A stretch of DNA of 41,309 bases from Candidatus Pacearchaeota archaeon. GTDB lineage: Archaea > Nanobdellota > Nanobdellia > Pacearchaeales > GW2011-AR1. Where the stretch lies: contig JAGLQO010000012.1 of assembly GCA_023136775.1 (NCBI GenBank), forward strand, positions 1-41,309, read 5' to 3'. The notes under the pieces were generated by a model. It was not told where the DNA came from, searched no databases, and worked only from the letters and a program-made list of their open reading frames with translations. How positions within the stretch are numbered: the first letter of the stretch is position 1; each line of letters begins with the position of its first letter. Positions 1 through 8,039 of this stretch are shown piece after piece. Position numbers and translations under genes: made by a program.

Positions 1-100
1 ATTGTTTTTCATCCCAATAAAAAGAAGTTATTCCAAAAGCACTAGCGAATGAAATTAGGATTATCCCGAGCATTAAGCTTGATATTATTTTTGTATTCAT
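1..100 (-). CDS. Secreted membrane-anchored protein, N-terminal fragment (third cassette copy)
   Basis: This is the first 33 codons of a gene reading leftwards off the contig. The ATG is at 98-100, one base after the stop of the gene at 102-1004. Seen: the fragment matches the start of the complete gene at 1073-1597 with about two base differences in 100, one of which changes Val to Ile in the signal peptide. It encodes a hydrophobic signal segment followed by the same mature start (SFYWDEKQ). Inference: it is a further copy of the same partner protein, so the two-gene cassette continues beyond the contig edge. The function is unknown. The cut is a contig boundary and not a sign of a broken gene. 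Confidence 0.8.
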   Translation of the reverse strand, partial: MNTKIISSLMLGIILISFASAFGITSFYWDEKQ

Positions 101-101
101 C

Positions 102-1004
102 TTACGATATGGATATTGACCATGGACCTCCGGTACTTGTTGTATAATCTTGTTCTGTTAAGTCTGTGTTCATTGCTTCTAGACAATAGAATAGTTGTTC
201 TTGTCCAGTTGAGCCGTCGTTTAGAGAATGGTTTCCTTTTGGAAGAGTTGCTCCTGTAACTCCTATTGCAGTGCCATTTGCCATTGTTGTTCCAACGCTA
301 CAAGCTGCAGCTGTATGAACTGTGAAATTTCCACCATAGATTATTTTTGAATCATCGGTTTCACCTACTAAGTTTATTGCTGTTACTGTTAATCCTCCAG
401 AGATTATCTCGTCATTTCCGGTGTTATTAATTAAGGCATTTTGATCGGCAAGAGTATCTGTGGTGGCTGCGGATGTTGCTCCCGAGAATGAGAGTGCATT
501 CGGTGCGAATGTCATTGCTGTCGTTTCTCCAAGAGTAAAACTGCTTCCTAGATCCTCTGTTGAGGCATCATTTACGTCTGTTATAGTAACATTAATTGTC
601 CATGATCCAGCACCATCGAAGTACCATATACCTATTGTACAAGTATAATTTGCGGTTGTTCCATCAATATCTTCTATTAGTGAGCAAGAGGTAGTTCTTG
701 TTACTTCTCCTCCTTTTTGGAAGGAGGCTATGGCAGTCGTGTCGTTAAGATTTGTGACTCCATCGGCGTCACTTGCTTGGAAGTTAAATGTGACTGGAGA
801 GGATCCATCTTCACTAATTGATTGAGCAGAGATTGTGCTCACTCCTTCAATAGCGGGGGCACTATTTCCTAAAGTAATACTTATATTATGTGTGCCCGTA
901 GTTGCTCTTCCTGTAAAGTCAAGCCAATCTAGTATTCCAGCTGAAACTATAGAGACTGATAACAGTAATAGTACAGGTATTATGTATTTTATTTTTGTAT
1001 TCAT
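102..1004 (-). CDS. Secreted Ig-like surface protein, cassette copy 1
   Basis: A 300-residue protein with an N-terminal signal peptide (hydrophobic LLLLSVSIVSAG), then a DFTGRATTGTHN segment of the kind common just after the membrane in DPANN surface proteins. A beta-rich, Asn/Thr-rich region follows with many N-x-S/T sequons and a few Cys. It ends abruptly at GPWSISIS with no C-terminal membrane anchor. Its paralogue at 1599-2501 is near identical over long blocks. The last Ig-like part of the 1630-residue protein at 2741-7633 is also homologous, sharing the WYFDGAG, TTAMTF and EQLFYCLEAMN motifs. It is followed after one base by a membrane-anchored partner gene, so the pair is probably co-translated. 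Exported surface role is inferred; the specific function is unknown. Confidence 0.8.
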   Translation of the reverse strand: MNTKIKYIIPVLLLLSVSIVSAGILDWLDFTGRATTGTHNISITLGNSAPAIEGVSTISAQSISEDGSSPVTFNFQASDADGVTNLNDTTAIASFQKGGEVTRTTSCSLIEDIDGTTANYTCTIGIWYFDGAGSWTINVTITDVNDASTEDLGSSFTLGETTAMTFAPNALSFSGATSAATTDTLADQNALINNTGNDEIISGGLTVTAINLVGETDDSKIIYGGNFTVHTAAACSVGTTMANGTAIGVTGATLPKGNHSLNDGSTGQEQLFYCLEAMNTDLTEQDYTTSTGGPWSISIS

Positions 1005-1036
1005 GTTTTTATCTATTTTTATTTGGTTTTGATTTT

Positions 1037-1058
1037 AATTAAATGGTTACGCGAATAT
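1037..1058 (-). promoter_or_regulatory. Promoter-like element before cassette copy 1
   Basis: On the minus strand an ATATTCGCGT block, two variable bases, CC(A/G) and then a TATA-like TTTAATT lie about 33 bases upstream of the start at 1004. The same arrangement occurs at 2531-2552 before the second copy. This spacing would place transcription start roughly ten bases before the ATG. The ATATTCGCGT block is conserved while neighbouring bases differ, so it may be a BRE extension or regulator site. The assignment is from pattern and spacing only. Confidence 0.5.
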
Positions 1059-1072
1059 GTTTTGTATTTGTT

Positions 1073-1597
1073 TCATTTACTTCTTTTTGTCTTTTTCTCT
1101 TTGATTAGAAGAATGACTAATCCAGCTATTACAATGAAAGCAATTCCTCCAATTATCCAACCAAACGTCATGGGAATTTCTCTTTCTCTTGAAACTGTTA
1201 CAAAGAATGATTTTTCGACTGATCCAGTCATTTGAAGCATCTCTGCACCTTGACTGACTTGTTCAGTAAAGGAAACCCTTATCTCATAATTATCCCCAAT
1301 TTTGGCGTTTTTTGGAGCAGTAATTTCAATATCAACAGGCATTTCTTTTTCTCCAAAAGGAACAGTATAAATTTCGTTATCAAGTTTCGCAATCTTTTGA
1401 CCTTTAGTTATTATAGCCTTTAAGGTTATGTCTTTGTCTCCAACCATATTTTGAAGTAGCAGTTCTACGTTCCTAGTTTCTCCAGCATACATTTCTAATT
1501 GTTTTTCATCCCAATAAAAAGAGGTTATTCCAAAAGCACTAGCGAATGAAACTAGGATTATCCCGAGCATTAAGCTTGATATTATTTTTGTATTCAT
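1073..1597 (-). CDS. Membrane-anchored secreted protein of the duplicated cassette
   Basis: A 174-residue protein starting at the ATG at 1595-1597, one base after the stop of the upstream gene. A start 12 codons earlier would overlap that gene and add charged residues before the signal peptide, so it was not chosen. Seen: a signal peptide (LMLGIILVSFASAFG), a beta-rich extracellular domain of about 120 residues, and one C-terminal membrane helix (WIIGGIAFIVIAGLVILLI) ending in a Lys/Arg-rich tail. This is a typical N-out, C-in topology. The fold resembles small archaeal Ig-like/NEW3-type domains, but I do not recognise a named family. It is always paired with the 300-residue protein and may anchor it to the cell surface (inference). 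Confidence 0.8.
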   Translation of the reverse strand: MNTKIISSLMLGIILVSFASAFGITSFYWDEKQLEMYAGETRNVELLLQNMVGDKDITLKAIITKGQKIAKLDNEIYTVPFGEKEMPVDIEITAPKNAKIGDNYEIRVSFTEQVSQGAEMLQMTGSVEKSFFVTVSREREIPMTFGWIIGGIAFIVIAGLVILLIKEKKTKRSK

Positions 1598-1598
1598 C

Positions 1599-2501
1599 TT
1601 ACGATATGGATATTGACCATGGACCTCCACCACTTGTTGTGTATGATTGTTGTGTCAGGTCTGCGTTCATTGCTTCAAGACAATAGAATAGTTGTTCTTG
1701 TCCAGTTGAGCCGTCGTTTATTGAATGGTTTCCTTTTGGAAGGGTTGTTCCTGCAACTGCTACTGCAGAGTCGTGTGTCATTTGTGTTCCAACGCTACAT
1801 ATATTTGCCGTATGAACTGTGAAATTTCCAGCATAGATTAACTTTGCACTATCAGTTTCACCTGCTAAGTTTTTTGCTGTTACTGTTAATCCTCCAGAGA
1901 TTATCTCGTCATTTCCGGTGTTATTAATTAAAGCATTTTGATCGGCAAGAGTATCTGTGGTAGCTGGGGATGTTGCTCCTGAAAATGAGAGTGCATTCGG
2001 TGCGAATGTCATTGCTGTTGTTTCTCCAAGAGTAAAACTGCTTCCTAAATCCTCTGTTGAGGCATCATTTACATCTGTTATAGTAACATTAATTGTCCAT
2101 GATCCAGCACCATCGAAATACCATATATCTATTGTACAAGTATAATTTGCGGTTGTTCCATCAAGGTCACCAACTAGTGAGCAAGATGTAGATCTTGTCA
2201 CTTCTCCAGCTCTTTGGAAGGAGGCTATGGCGGTTGTGTCGTTAAGATTCGTTACTCCATCGGCGTCACTTGCTTGGAAGTTGAATGTAATTGCAGAGGA
2301 TCCATCTTCTGTTATGGATTGTGGAGGAATAGTGCTTACTCCTTCAATAGCGGGGTTAATATTTTCTAGCTCAATGCTTATGTTATGTGTACCTGTAGTT
2401 GCTCTTCCTGTAAAGTCAAACCAATCTAGTATTCCAGCTGAAACTATAGAGGTTGAAAATAATAAAAGTATAGGTAGTGTATATTTTATTTTTAAGTTCA
2501 T
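1599..2501 (-). CDS. Secreted Ig-like surface protein, cassette copy 2
   Basis: A 300-residue paralogue of the protein at 102-1004, of the same length and offset by exactly 1497 bases. Signal peptide (LLLFSTSIVSAG), DFTGRATTGTHN segment, beta-rich body with N-glycosylation sequons, and the same abrupt GPWSISIS end. The central part is almost identical at DNA level to copy 1. The region corresponding to residues about 205-260 is more diverged (for example KLIYAGNFTVHTANIC against KIIYGGNFTVHTAAAC). The uneven similarity fits gene conversion or recent tandem duplication followed by local change. The partner gene follows after one base. Surface-exposed role inferred; precise function unknown. 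Confidence 0.8.
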   Translation of the reverse strand: MNLKIKYTLPILLLFSTSIVSAGILDWFDFTGRATTGTHNISIELENINPAIEGVSTIPPQSITEDGSSAITFNFQASDADGVTNLNDTTAIASFQRAGEVTRSTSCSLVGDLDGTTANYTCTIDIWYFDGAGSWTINVTITDVNDASTEDLGSSFTLGETTAMTFAPNALSFSGATSPATTDTLADQNALINNTGNDEIISGGLTVTAKNLAGETDSAKLIYAGNFTVHTANICSVGTQMTHDSAVAVAGTTLPKGNHSINDGSTGQEQLFYCLEAMNADLTQQSYTTSGGGPWSISIS

Positions 2502-2740
2502 TTTATATTTAGAGATGAAGTATTAGTAATAATTAAACGGCGACGCGAATATATGCAAGTGTGAATCCTTTGGGATTCATGGACGGGGTTTAGGGACGGA
2601 GGTAACAGGTGCGCTTCGTGAGGTATCGGGTATCGGGTTTGAGGTAACAGGTGGGGTACATTATTGCGCTGTTTTTCAGCGCTTTTGTTTTTGGATTGTT
2701 TTAATGATTTAATTTTTTGTCTTATATAATGTAATTGTAA
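2502..2740. other. Intergenic stretch with promoter, hairpins and short direct repeats
   Basis: Positions 2531-2552 hold the minus-strand promoter-like motif for the gene starting at 2501. Beyond that is a GC-richer patch. A hairpin at 2562-2579 has arms TGAATCC/GGATTCA and a 4-base loop. GAGGTAACAGGTG occurs twice, at 2599-2611 and 2641-2653. GGTATCG occurs twice in tandem at 2622-2635. A hairpin at 2666-2682 has arms GCGCTG/CAGCGC and a TTTTT loop, followed on the plus strand by a T-rich tract. No gene is visible. The patch differs in composition from the flanking AT-rich genes. Confidence 0.6.
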
Positions 2741-5700
2741 TTATTCAGATTTCTTCTTTGCTCTGTCGATGAATGTCCAAATTGTTTTTGAGTTCTTTCC
2801 AAGTAATTCTGCAATCTCTTTGTTCTTCATTCCATTGTTCTTCAGGTACAGAGAAATGGATTCCAATATGCTCAAATTTTCTTTCTCAAATATGCTTACT
2901 GGAACTTTAATATCGGTAACTTCAGGTGGGAAGATTTCTGCATCAGCGTTGTGATAACTTGTCCAAATCGTTCTTGGGTCTCTATTTAGAGCAGAAGCAA
3001 TCTCGCTTAATTTCATATCTTTTTCGTCTTTCAAATATCTACAAATTGCTTCTAATGCATTTCTAGATTTGAAGATTGTCGCGGGGATTTCGTTTTCTTT
3101 TGTCAGTTTCGTTTCGAACTGTTCGAAGATTCTCTCGCTTTCTAAGAATTCCAAGAACTCTGGATTTTTTAGTAACTCAGGTTTTTCTAAATATAATGAT
3201 TGTTTTTTCTTTTTCTTAGGTTTTGTAATTCTTAATGCTGCTAATAATAGTGTAATTGTCCAGGCACCAGATGCTGTGGTCGAATAGGTTTGTGCGGTTA
3301 GGTCTGCGTTCATTACCTCTAGACAATAGAATAGTTGCTCTTGTCCTGTCGAGCCATCGTTTAGAGAAAAGTTTCCGATAGTAAGTGTTGCTCCTACTAT
3401 TCCTATTTCTGTTGCATTTTGCATTGGGGTTCCGACACCACAAGCTGCAGCTGTATGAACTGTGAAATTTTCTGCATAGATTGCAAAAGATGAAACAGTT
3501 TCTCCAACAAGGTTGGTTGCGGTTACTCTTACATTTCCTGTTGAAATTTCATCATTACCAGTATTGTTAATTAATATTGATTGGTCAGCTAAAACATTTG
3601 TATCGGCAGGGGAAGATATTCCCGAAAAAGATATTGAAGAAGGGGAGAATGTCATTGCTGTTGTTTGTCCGAGGAGAAAAGAAGTTGACGAATTTTCTGC
3701 ATATCTGTTTGTGGTGTCTGAAATAGATGTATTGATTGTCCAATCTCCTGCTCCATCGAAATACCACATATCGATTGTACAGGAAAAATTTGCAATTGTT
3801 TCGTTTATGTTCCCAGTTTTTGTACACAATGTTTCTCTTGTGGTTTCTCCAGTTTTTTGAAATTTTGCATAGGCTGTTGAATCGTTGATATCTGTTGTTC
3901 CGTCTAAATCTGTTACTTGGAATGAGAATGTTATTGGAGTTTCCCCTGCTTCTGTAATTGATTGAGGTGAGATTGTGTCTATGTGGGAAATTGTTGGGGT
4001 GTTTTGTTCTGAATAGTCTACGTGTAAATATACATAATCTATCGTCATGTCTTCAGGTCCAGCGGTATCATCGTTATCAATTTGTAGCCATATTCCATTT
4101 GATAGTTGTGTTGGAGTTATTTCACTACAGTCAAGCGAATTTCTTGTTTCTGTTACATCTTCGGGAGCTGAAACTACACTGCATATAATTGTTCCGTCTC
4201 TAGAATCTCTAACATAAATGTTCCAAGTTCCGGATAGAGTTCCCGATGAATCATAATATAGTGTTGCTGAGTTTATGGTTGGGATATCAGAAAGAGTTTG
4301 AAAAGGTGCATCAATATGAATTCCTTTTCCGAGAGCGAAACTGGTTCCTTCATCTGTAGATATTGCATCGAAACAAGGAGTATTTGCAACATTGTTTATA
4401 TCACAAGAAGTTACGGTGAGGTTTGAGAAGCCTGGAGAGCTTTCTATTGTTAGTTCGCTAGAGTTTATTTGACTGGAATTTAACAATCCATCAGACAAAG
4501 TTATTCCACATTTCCAAATGTCATTTTCGGAAGTATTCCCAGCGTCAAGAATTGCCACGAAAGCAGTTTCACTTGGATAATTATTATTGAAATTTTGTGT
4601 TAAAAATAGATTGCTATTATTGTACCACTGAACTGTTACATTTAAATTGTCAGAATTAGGGTCGGAGATTGTCGAAAAACAATTCAAATCTTGAGTGGTA
4701 AAATTTGTTCCGTCTGTTGAATTTATCGATGGGGTAGGATTTGTTGGGGCTAGGTTGACAGTTGGAGTGGTTACGTTTACCCAGAATGTTTTTGAAATTG
4801 AAGAGTAGTTTTGAGAAGTTTCATAAGTACAAGTTATATTTTCTAAACCTTCTGTGCTAAAGGTTGTTAGATTTTGTATTGGAGAATTTCCTTGATTAAT
4901 TAAGAGTCCATGTTTTTCTAATTTTAATATTGACGAGGAGTCTCCAAATATTGTTGAACAGTTTAGATATATCTGAGTTCCCGCTTCTACTGTTATATTT
5001 GATTCAGAATTGTTTAAATATAAAGATATTGAGGAAGTGGCTTTGTTAATTGTGTATGTTTGGATTATTGTTTGGTTGACATTTTCTTCGGTTCCATTTC
5101 CGTATGATATCCATGAATAGTTGTGTACGTTTGCAGGTAAGCTTAGAAATTCTTTTGAATATGTGTCTCCATTTTGTATGGGGGTATAATCTATTTCGTC
5201 TAGGTTTATGTAGACAGTTGTGTTTGTGTTTGTTATTGTGGAGTTAAATTCGTAAGTTGTTGATGGGGAATAGGTTGCTGGGTCTGAGGGGTTTTCTGTA
5301 AGGCTTGAGAATTGAGGATAAGTTGTGTCGGATTGAATTTCTATTGTTAGTTCGCTAGAGTTTATTTGACTGGAATTTAACAATCCATCAGACAAAGTTA
5401 TTCCACATTTCCAAATGTCATTTTCGGAAGTATTCCCAGCGTCAAGAATTGCCACGAAAGCAGTTTCACTTGGATAATTATTATTGAAATTTTGTGTTAA
5501 AAATAGATTGCTATTATTGTACCACTGAACTGTTACATTTAAATTGTCAGAATTAGGGTCGGAGATTGTCGAAAAACAATTCAAATCTTGAGTAGTAAAA
5601 TTTGTTCCGTCTGTTGAATTTATCGACGGGGTAGGATTTGTTGGGGCTAGGTTGACAGTAGGTTCTTCGTAGTCTACGTATAAATATGCATAATCTATTG

Positions 5701-7633
5701 TTACGTCTTGTGGCCCAGCTCCATCGTCATTGTCTATTTGTAACCAAACTCCGTTTAGTAATTGCGTAGGGGTTATTCCGCTACAATCTATTGAATCCCT
5801 TGTTTCTGTTTCATATTCTTGGGCTGGGTCAGAACTGCAAAGGGTTGTTCCATCCCTAGAATCTTTAATATAAACACTCCATGTTCCAGATAGCATTCCT
5901 GACGAATCATAATATAGCGTTGCTGAGTTTACGGTTTCTACATTGCTAAGGGTTTGAAGTGGTACGTCAATATGAGCGTTTTTAGTAAATGCAAAATTGG
6001 TTGAGCCGTCTGTAGATATAGCGTCAAAACAGGCAGTATTTGCTGCGTCGTTAAGGTCACAGGAAGTTGCTATTAAATTTGTTACTGGGTCTATGATGTG
6101 ATCGAATTCTATACTTCCTCCAATTATTTTTAAGTCAAAGACATCTTGGATTCCTTGGAGTTTTGTCAATAAAACTTTGTTGTATTCGTTTGAATTTATG
6201 TTTTCAAATTTTGCAATTAATTCGTTTTGATTTAATTCATAAATTTCTATTTGAGGATTTCCCGAAGTTATTCTAGGAAAAATAGTTATGTCTTTTGTAC
6301 TGTCTAGGTCTCGTTCGAATGTCACTCTTGCATATTCGCCATCGTTTATTTCTGGAGTCCAGATGTCGTCTAATTCTTTAGCTTCCTCGTAGATATTTTT
6401 AATAAATTCTCTGTTGTTATCGAGGTGTTCAGCTTTTGTTATTATGATTATTTCATATGTTTGAGTTGATAAGTGAGGGACTGTCCATTCTATGTAGTCG
6501 ATGAACCCGTCGCTGTCCAAATCAAAACTTTCAAAATCGACTTTTGTTTGTGTGTTATTTGCAAGGTGATATAAATAGATAGAGTCATTTGGAACCTTGA
6601 TGTCGAGTTCTGTATAAGTTAAGATTTCTTCGTAGGCGAGTTCATCGGCTGCTGATATTTGGATTTTCTTCCCCCTCTCAGTTTTTGTTTCTTTTGAGGT
6701 TGGAGCTTCGGTATAAAATTCTATTGCAATTTCCGTTTCTTTTATTTTTGTTAAATCAATTATTTTTTCTTGTGGAGTTTCTGTTATGATTTCTTCTAAG
6801 TCGGTTTCTTGAATCACTTGTCCAGTGATTGTAAATTCGGTTGCCCATTCCCAAAACTTTGTTAGAATTCCTTTTCTTTTATCGACTTCAGTGGTTACTT
6901 GTCCAGTTAAAATTCCTGTTCTTATTTCTTCTTTTGAACTTGTGTTTACAATCTCGTTATAGGTAATTAACTCTTCTAGAGATTCTTCGATTTCTTGAGC
7001 TGTTAATATTGAAATATTATTTGAGGATTTTGGGAGGGTTAAGGTTTCGTTTTTTGATTTGTTAAGTTTAATTTTTTGAATCCATTTTACTGGACGATTA
7101 ATTATTATTTTTGATTTTGTCGTCGTTATTTGTTCTTTTGAAATTTTTGTCTTCGGTGTTACAATCTTTGTCTCGGTTGAAATTTCTTCGGTGATGTTTA
7201 TTATTTCTGTTATGTTTTTAGTCGTATTTGTTTCTGGGGTTATATTGTCTACGGCAAGTCCTGTAAATTGTGGATTTGTTGCGAAGAAAATTAAAGCAAA
7301 GATTAGAAAGATTGCTGCTAGGCCTGTAATAATTATTTTTTTATTTTTATGAGAGTTCTTTTCTTTTGTGATTTTTTGATTGCAAATTTTTAGAAGGGAT
7401 TTGTAATAATTATGATACTCCTCGAAGTAAATCATCCATTGTTCGTATGAACGATTTTTTAGCATTTCGTTTAATAGTTCATGGAATTTGGAAGTAGATA
7501 TTTTATTATTTTTTAATTGTTGTTGGAGTGAAATATGATGAGTTCTAAGTTGTCGTTTTTTCTTTTCTAGGTGAAGGATTTTTTCTTCTAAGGATTTTTT
7601 TTCAGAAAATAACTTTTTTAGATTAGTATTCAT
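2741..7633 (-). CDS. Giant membrane-tethered Ig-like surface protein with C-terminal tandem HTH
   Basis: A 1630-residue protein preceded by a strong GGGAGG ribosome site. Seen, in order: a cytoplasmic Lys/Glu-rich coiled coil (residues 1-95); a membrane helix (about 99-118) followed by FTGLAVD; a Thr/Glu-rich stretch with LTGQV and ITGQV; a YIEWTVPHLS...ITKAEHLD domain (about 340-520) that I recognise as frequent in DPANN surface proteins; two copies of a jelly-roll-like DSSG..SGTW module ending in IDNDD; a nearly identical duplicated Ig-like domain; and a domain homologous to the secreted proteins at 102-2501. A hydrophobic stretch of only about 12 residues and a KPKKKKKQ run follow at about 1461-1478. 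Two HTH units at about 1516-1628 share the NRDPRTIWTSY/GKNSKTIWTFI pattern. DNA-binding-type domains at the end of a surface protein are odd. Topology after the Lys run is uncertain. Confidence 0.8.
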   Translation of the reverse strand: MNTNLKKLFSEKKSLEEKILHLEKKKRQLRTHHISLQQQLKNNKISTSKFHELLNEMLKNRSYEQWMIYFEEYHNYYKSLLKICNQKITKEKNSHKNKKIIITGLAAIFLIFALIFFATNPQFTGLAVDNITPETNTTKNITEIINITEEISTETKIVTPKTKISKEQITTTKSKIIINRPVKWIQKIKLNKSKNETLTLPKSSNNISILTAQEIEESLEELITYNEIVNTSSKEEIRTGILTGQVTTEVDKRKGILTKFWEWATEFTITGQVIQETDLEEIITETPQEKIIDLTKIKETEIAIEFYTEAPTSKETKTERGKKIQISAADELAYEEILTYTELDIKVPNDSIYLYHLANNTQTKVDFESFDLDSDGFIDYIEWTVPHLSTQTYEIIIITKAEHLDNNREFIKNIYEEAKELDDIWTPEINDGEYARVTFERDLDSTKDITIFPRITSGNPQIEIYELNQNELIAKFENINSNEYNKVLLTKLQGIQDVFDLKIIGGSIEFDHIIDPVTNLIATSCDLNDAANTACFDAISTDGSTNFAFTKNAHIDVPLQTLSNVETVNSATLYYDSSGMLSGTWSVYIKDSRDGTTLCSSDPAQEYETETRDSIDCSGITPTQLLNGVWLQIDNDDGAGPQDVTIDYAYLYVDYEEPTVNLAPTNPTPSINSTDGTNFTTQDLNCFSTISDPNSDNLNVTVQWYNNSNLFLTQNFNNNYPSETAFVAILDAGNTSENDIWKCGITLSDGLLNSSQINSSELTIEIQSDTTYPQFSSLTENPSDPATYSPSTTYEFNSTITNTNTTVYINLDEIDYTPIQNGDTYSKEFLSLPANVHNYSWISYGNGTEENVNQTIIQTYTINKATSSISLYLNNSESNITVEAGTQIYLNCSTIFGDSSSILKLEKHGLLINQGNSPIQNLTTFSTEGLENITCTYETSQNYSSISKTFWVNVTTPTVNLAPTNPTPSINSTDGTNFTTQDLNCFSTISDPNSDNLNVTVQWYNNSNLFLTQNFNNNYPSETAFVAILDAGNTSENDIWKCGITLSDGLLNSSQINSSELTIESSPGFSNLTVTSCDINNVANTPCFDAISTDEGTSFALGKGIHIDAPFQTLSDIPTINSATLYYDSSGTLSGTWNIYVRDSRDGTIICSVVSAPEDVTETRNSLDCSEITPTQLSNGIWLQIDNDDTAGPEDMTIDYVYLHVDYSEQNTPTISHIDTISPQSITEAGETPITFSFQVTDLDGTTDINDSTAYAKFQKTGETTRETLCTKTGNINETIANFSCTIDMWYFDGAGDWTINTSISDTTNRYAENSSTSFLLGQTTAMTFSPSSISFSGISSPADTNVLADQSILINNTGNDEISTGNVRVTATNLVGETVSSFAIYAENFTVHTAAACGVGTPMQNATEIGIVGATLTIGNFSLNDGSTGQEQLFYCLEVMNADLTAQTYSTTASGAWTITLLLAALRITKPKKKKKQSLYLEKPELLKNPEFLEFLESERIFEQFETKLTKENEIPATIFKSRNALEAICRYLKDEKDMKLSEIASALNRDPRTIWTSYHNADAEIFPPEVTDIKVPVSIFEKENLSILESISLYLKNNGMKNKEIAELLGKNSKTIWTFIDRAKKKSE
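4441..5659 (-). repeat. Near-identical 322-bp internal duplication
   Basis: Positions 4441-4762 and 5338-5659 (offset 897) match with only a couple of base changes. Each encodes one Ig-like domain with SDPNSDNLNVTVQWYNNS and NDIWKCGITLSDG motifs, inside the 1630-residue protein. The stretch between the copies is not repeated. The near identity points to a recent duplication or ongoing gene conversion. Confidence 0.85.
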
Positions 7634-7683
7634 AAGAACCTCCCAGCGACGTATCTAGACCAATCTCTATAGAAAACTCTATT

Positions 7684-7702
7684 TGTGCGAAAAAATCGCA
7701 CA
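7684..7702 (-). promoter_or_regulatory. Hairpin in the leader of the 1630-residue protein gene
   Basis: A perfect 7-bp inverted repeat, TGTGCGA and TCGCACA, with a 5-base homopolymer loop lies about 50 bases upstream of the start at 7633. It sits between any upstream promoter and the GGGAGG ribosome site. It may be an mRNA leader hairpin or a protein-binding palindrome. The sequence does not decide between them. Confidence 0.45.
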
Positions 7703-7733
7703 TTTCTTGCAAATAACACCTAATATGTAGGAA

Positions 7734-7741
7734 AAATATAG
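7734..7741 (+). promoter_or_regulatory. TATA-like box before the candidate structured RNA
   Basis: AAATATAG, preceded by an A-rich BRE-like GGAAA, lies about 25 bases before the first strong hairpin at 7763. This is the normal archaeal TATA-to-start distance. No protein gene follows on this strand for over 1.7 kb. Confidence 0.4.
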
Positions 7742-7761
7742 TTATAAGCTTTGGGCTTACG

Positions 7762-7953
7762 TTGACATTTTTCCATGGTCGGAAAAATCGTCAGGGGAAA
7801 TCCACACAGGATTTCTAATCCAGACCACTTACCGACTTTGTCGCAGACGGTCTGATGTTTTGAGGGAATTTATTCTAAATTCCCGTTGTTCGGAGTATTT
7901 CTCCATAAGAAATTGCAACATCTGCGGACGCTGCATTTCTCATGGAGTTTTTT
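7762..7953 (+). ncRNA. Candidate structured non-coding RNA (five consecutive hairpins)
   Basis: Hairpins read along the plus strand are: 7763-7793 (12 bp with one bulge, arms TGACATTTTTCC/GGAAAAATCGTCA); 7797-7815 (7 bp GAAATCC/GGATTTC); 7821-7854 (CAGACC/GGTCTG enclosing CGAC/GTCG); 7864-7884 (perfect 9 bp GGGAATTTA/TAAATTCCC); and 7901-7947 (about 15 bp, CTCCAT...ATGGAG with small internal loops). Six T residues follow directly at 7948-7953, a terminator-like end. A TATA-like box sits the right distance upstream. The stretch is GC-richer than its surroundings and has no ORF. I see no RNase P, SRP or tRNA signature. The strand is inferred from the T-run and TATA-like box. Confidence 0.5.
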
Positions 7954-8039
7954 AAATTTGAATCGAATGAAACGAATGATATAGTTGGATAGGTTGCTTG
8001 TCGTGGATTTTTTATTTTTGGAGTTTGTGATTTTATAAA

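Larger units (their letters stand above)
1..2501. repeat. Tandem duplication of a two-gene cassette, 1497-bp period
   Basis: Positions 1-1004 match 1498-2501 with a constant offset of 1497 bases. The unit is the 300-residue secreted protein plus its membrane-anchored partner. The left contig edge falls inside the unit, so at least one more partial unit exists, and the real array may be longer. Similarity extends slightly upstream into the promoter-like motif, there at offset 1494, and then stops. Confidence 0.85.

Noticed and set aside
1598-1633. Upstream start for the membrane-anchored partner protein
   Set aside because: It would overlap the upstream gene and place charged residues before the signal peptide. 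The ATG at 1595-1597 follows the stop by one base and matches the copy at 98-100.
7762-7953. RNase P or SRP RNA as identity of the hairpin region
   Set aside because: None of their conserved core motifs is visible, and the consecutive hairpins lack the long terminal pairing of those RNAs.
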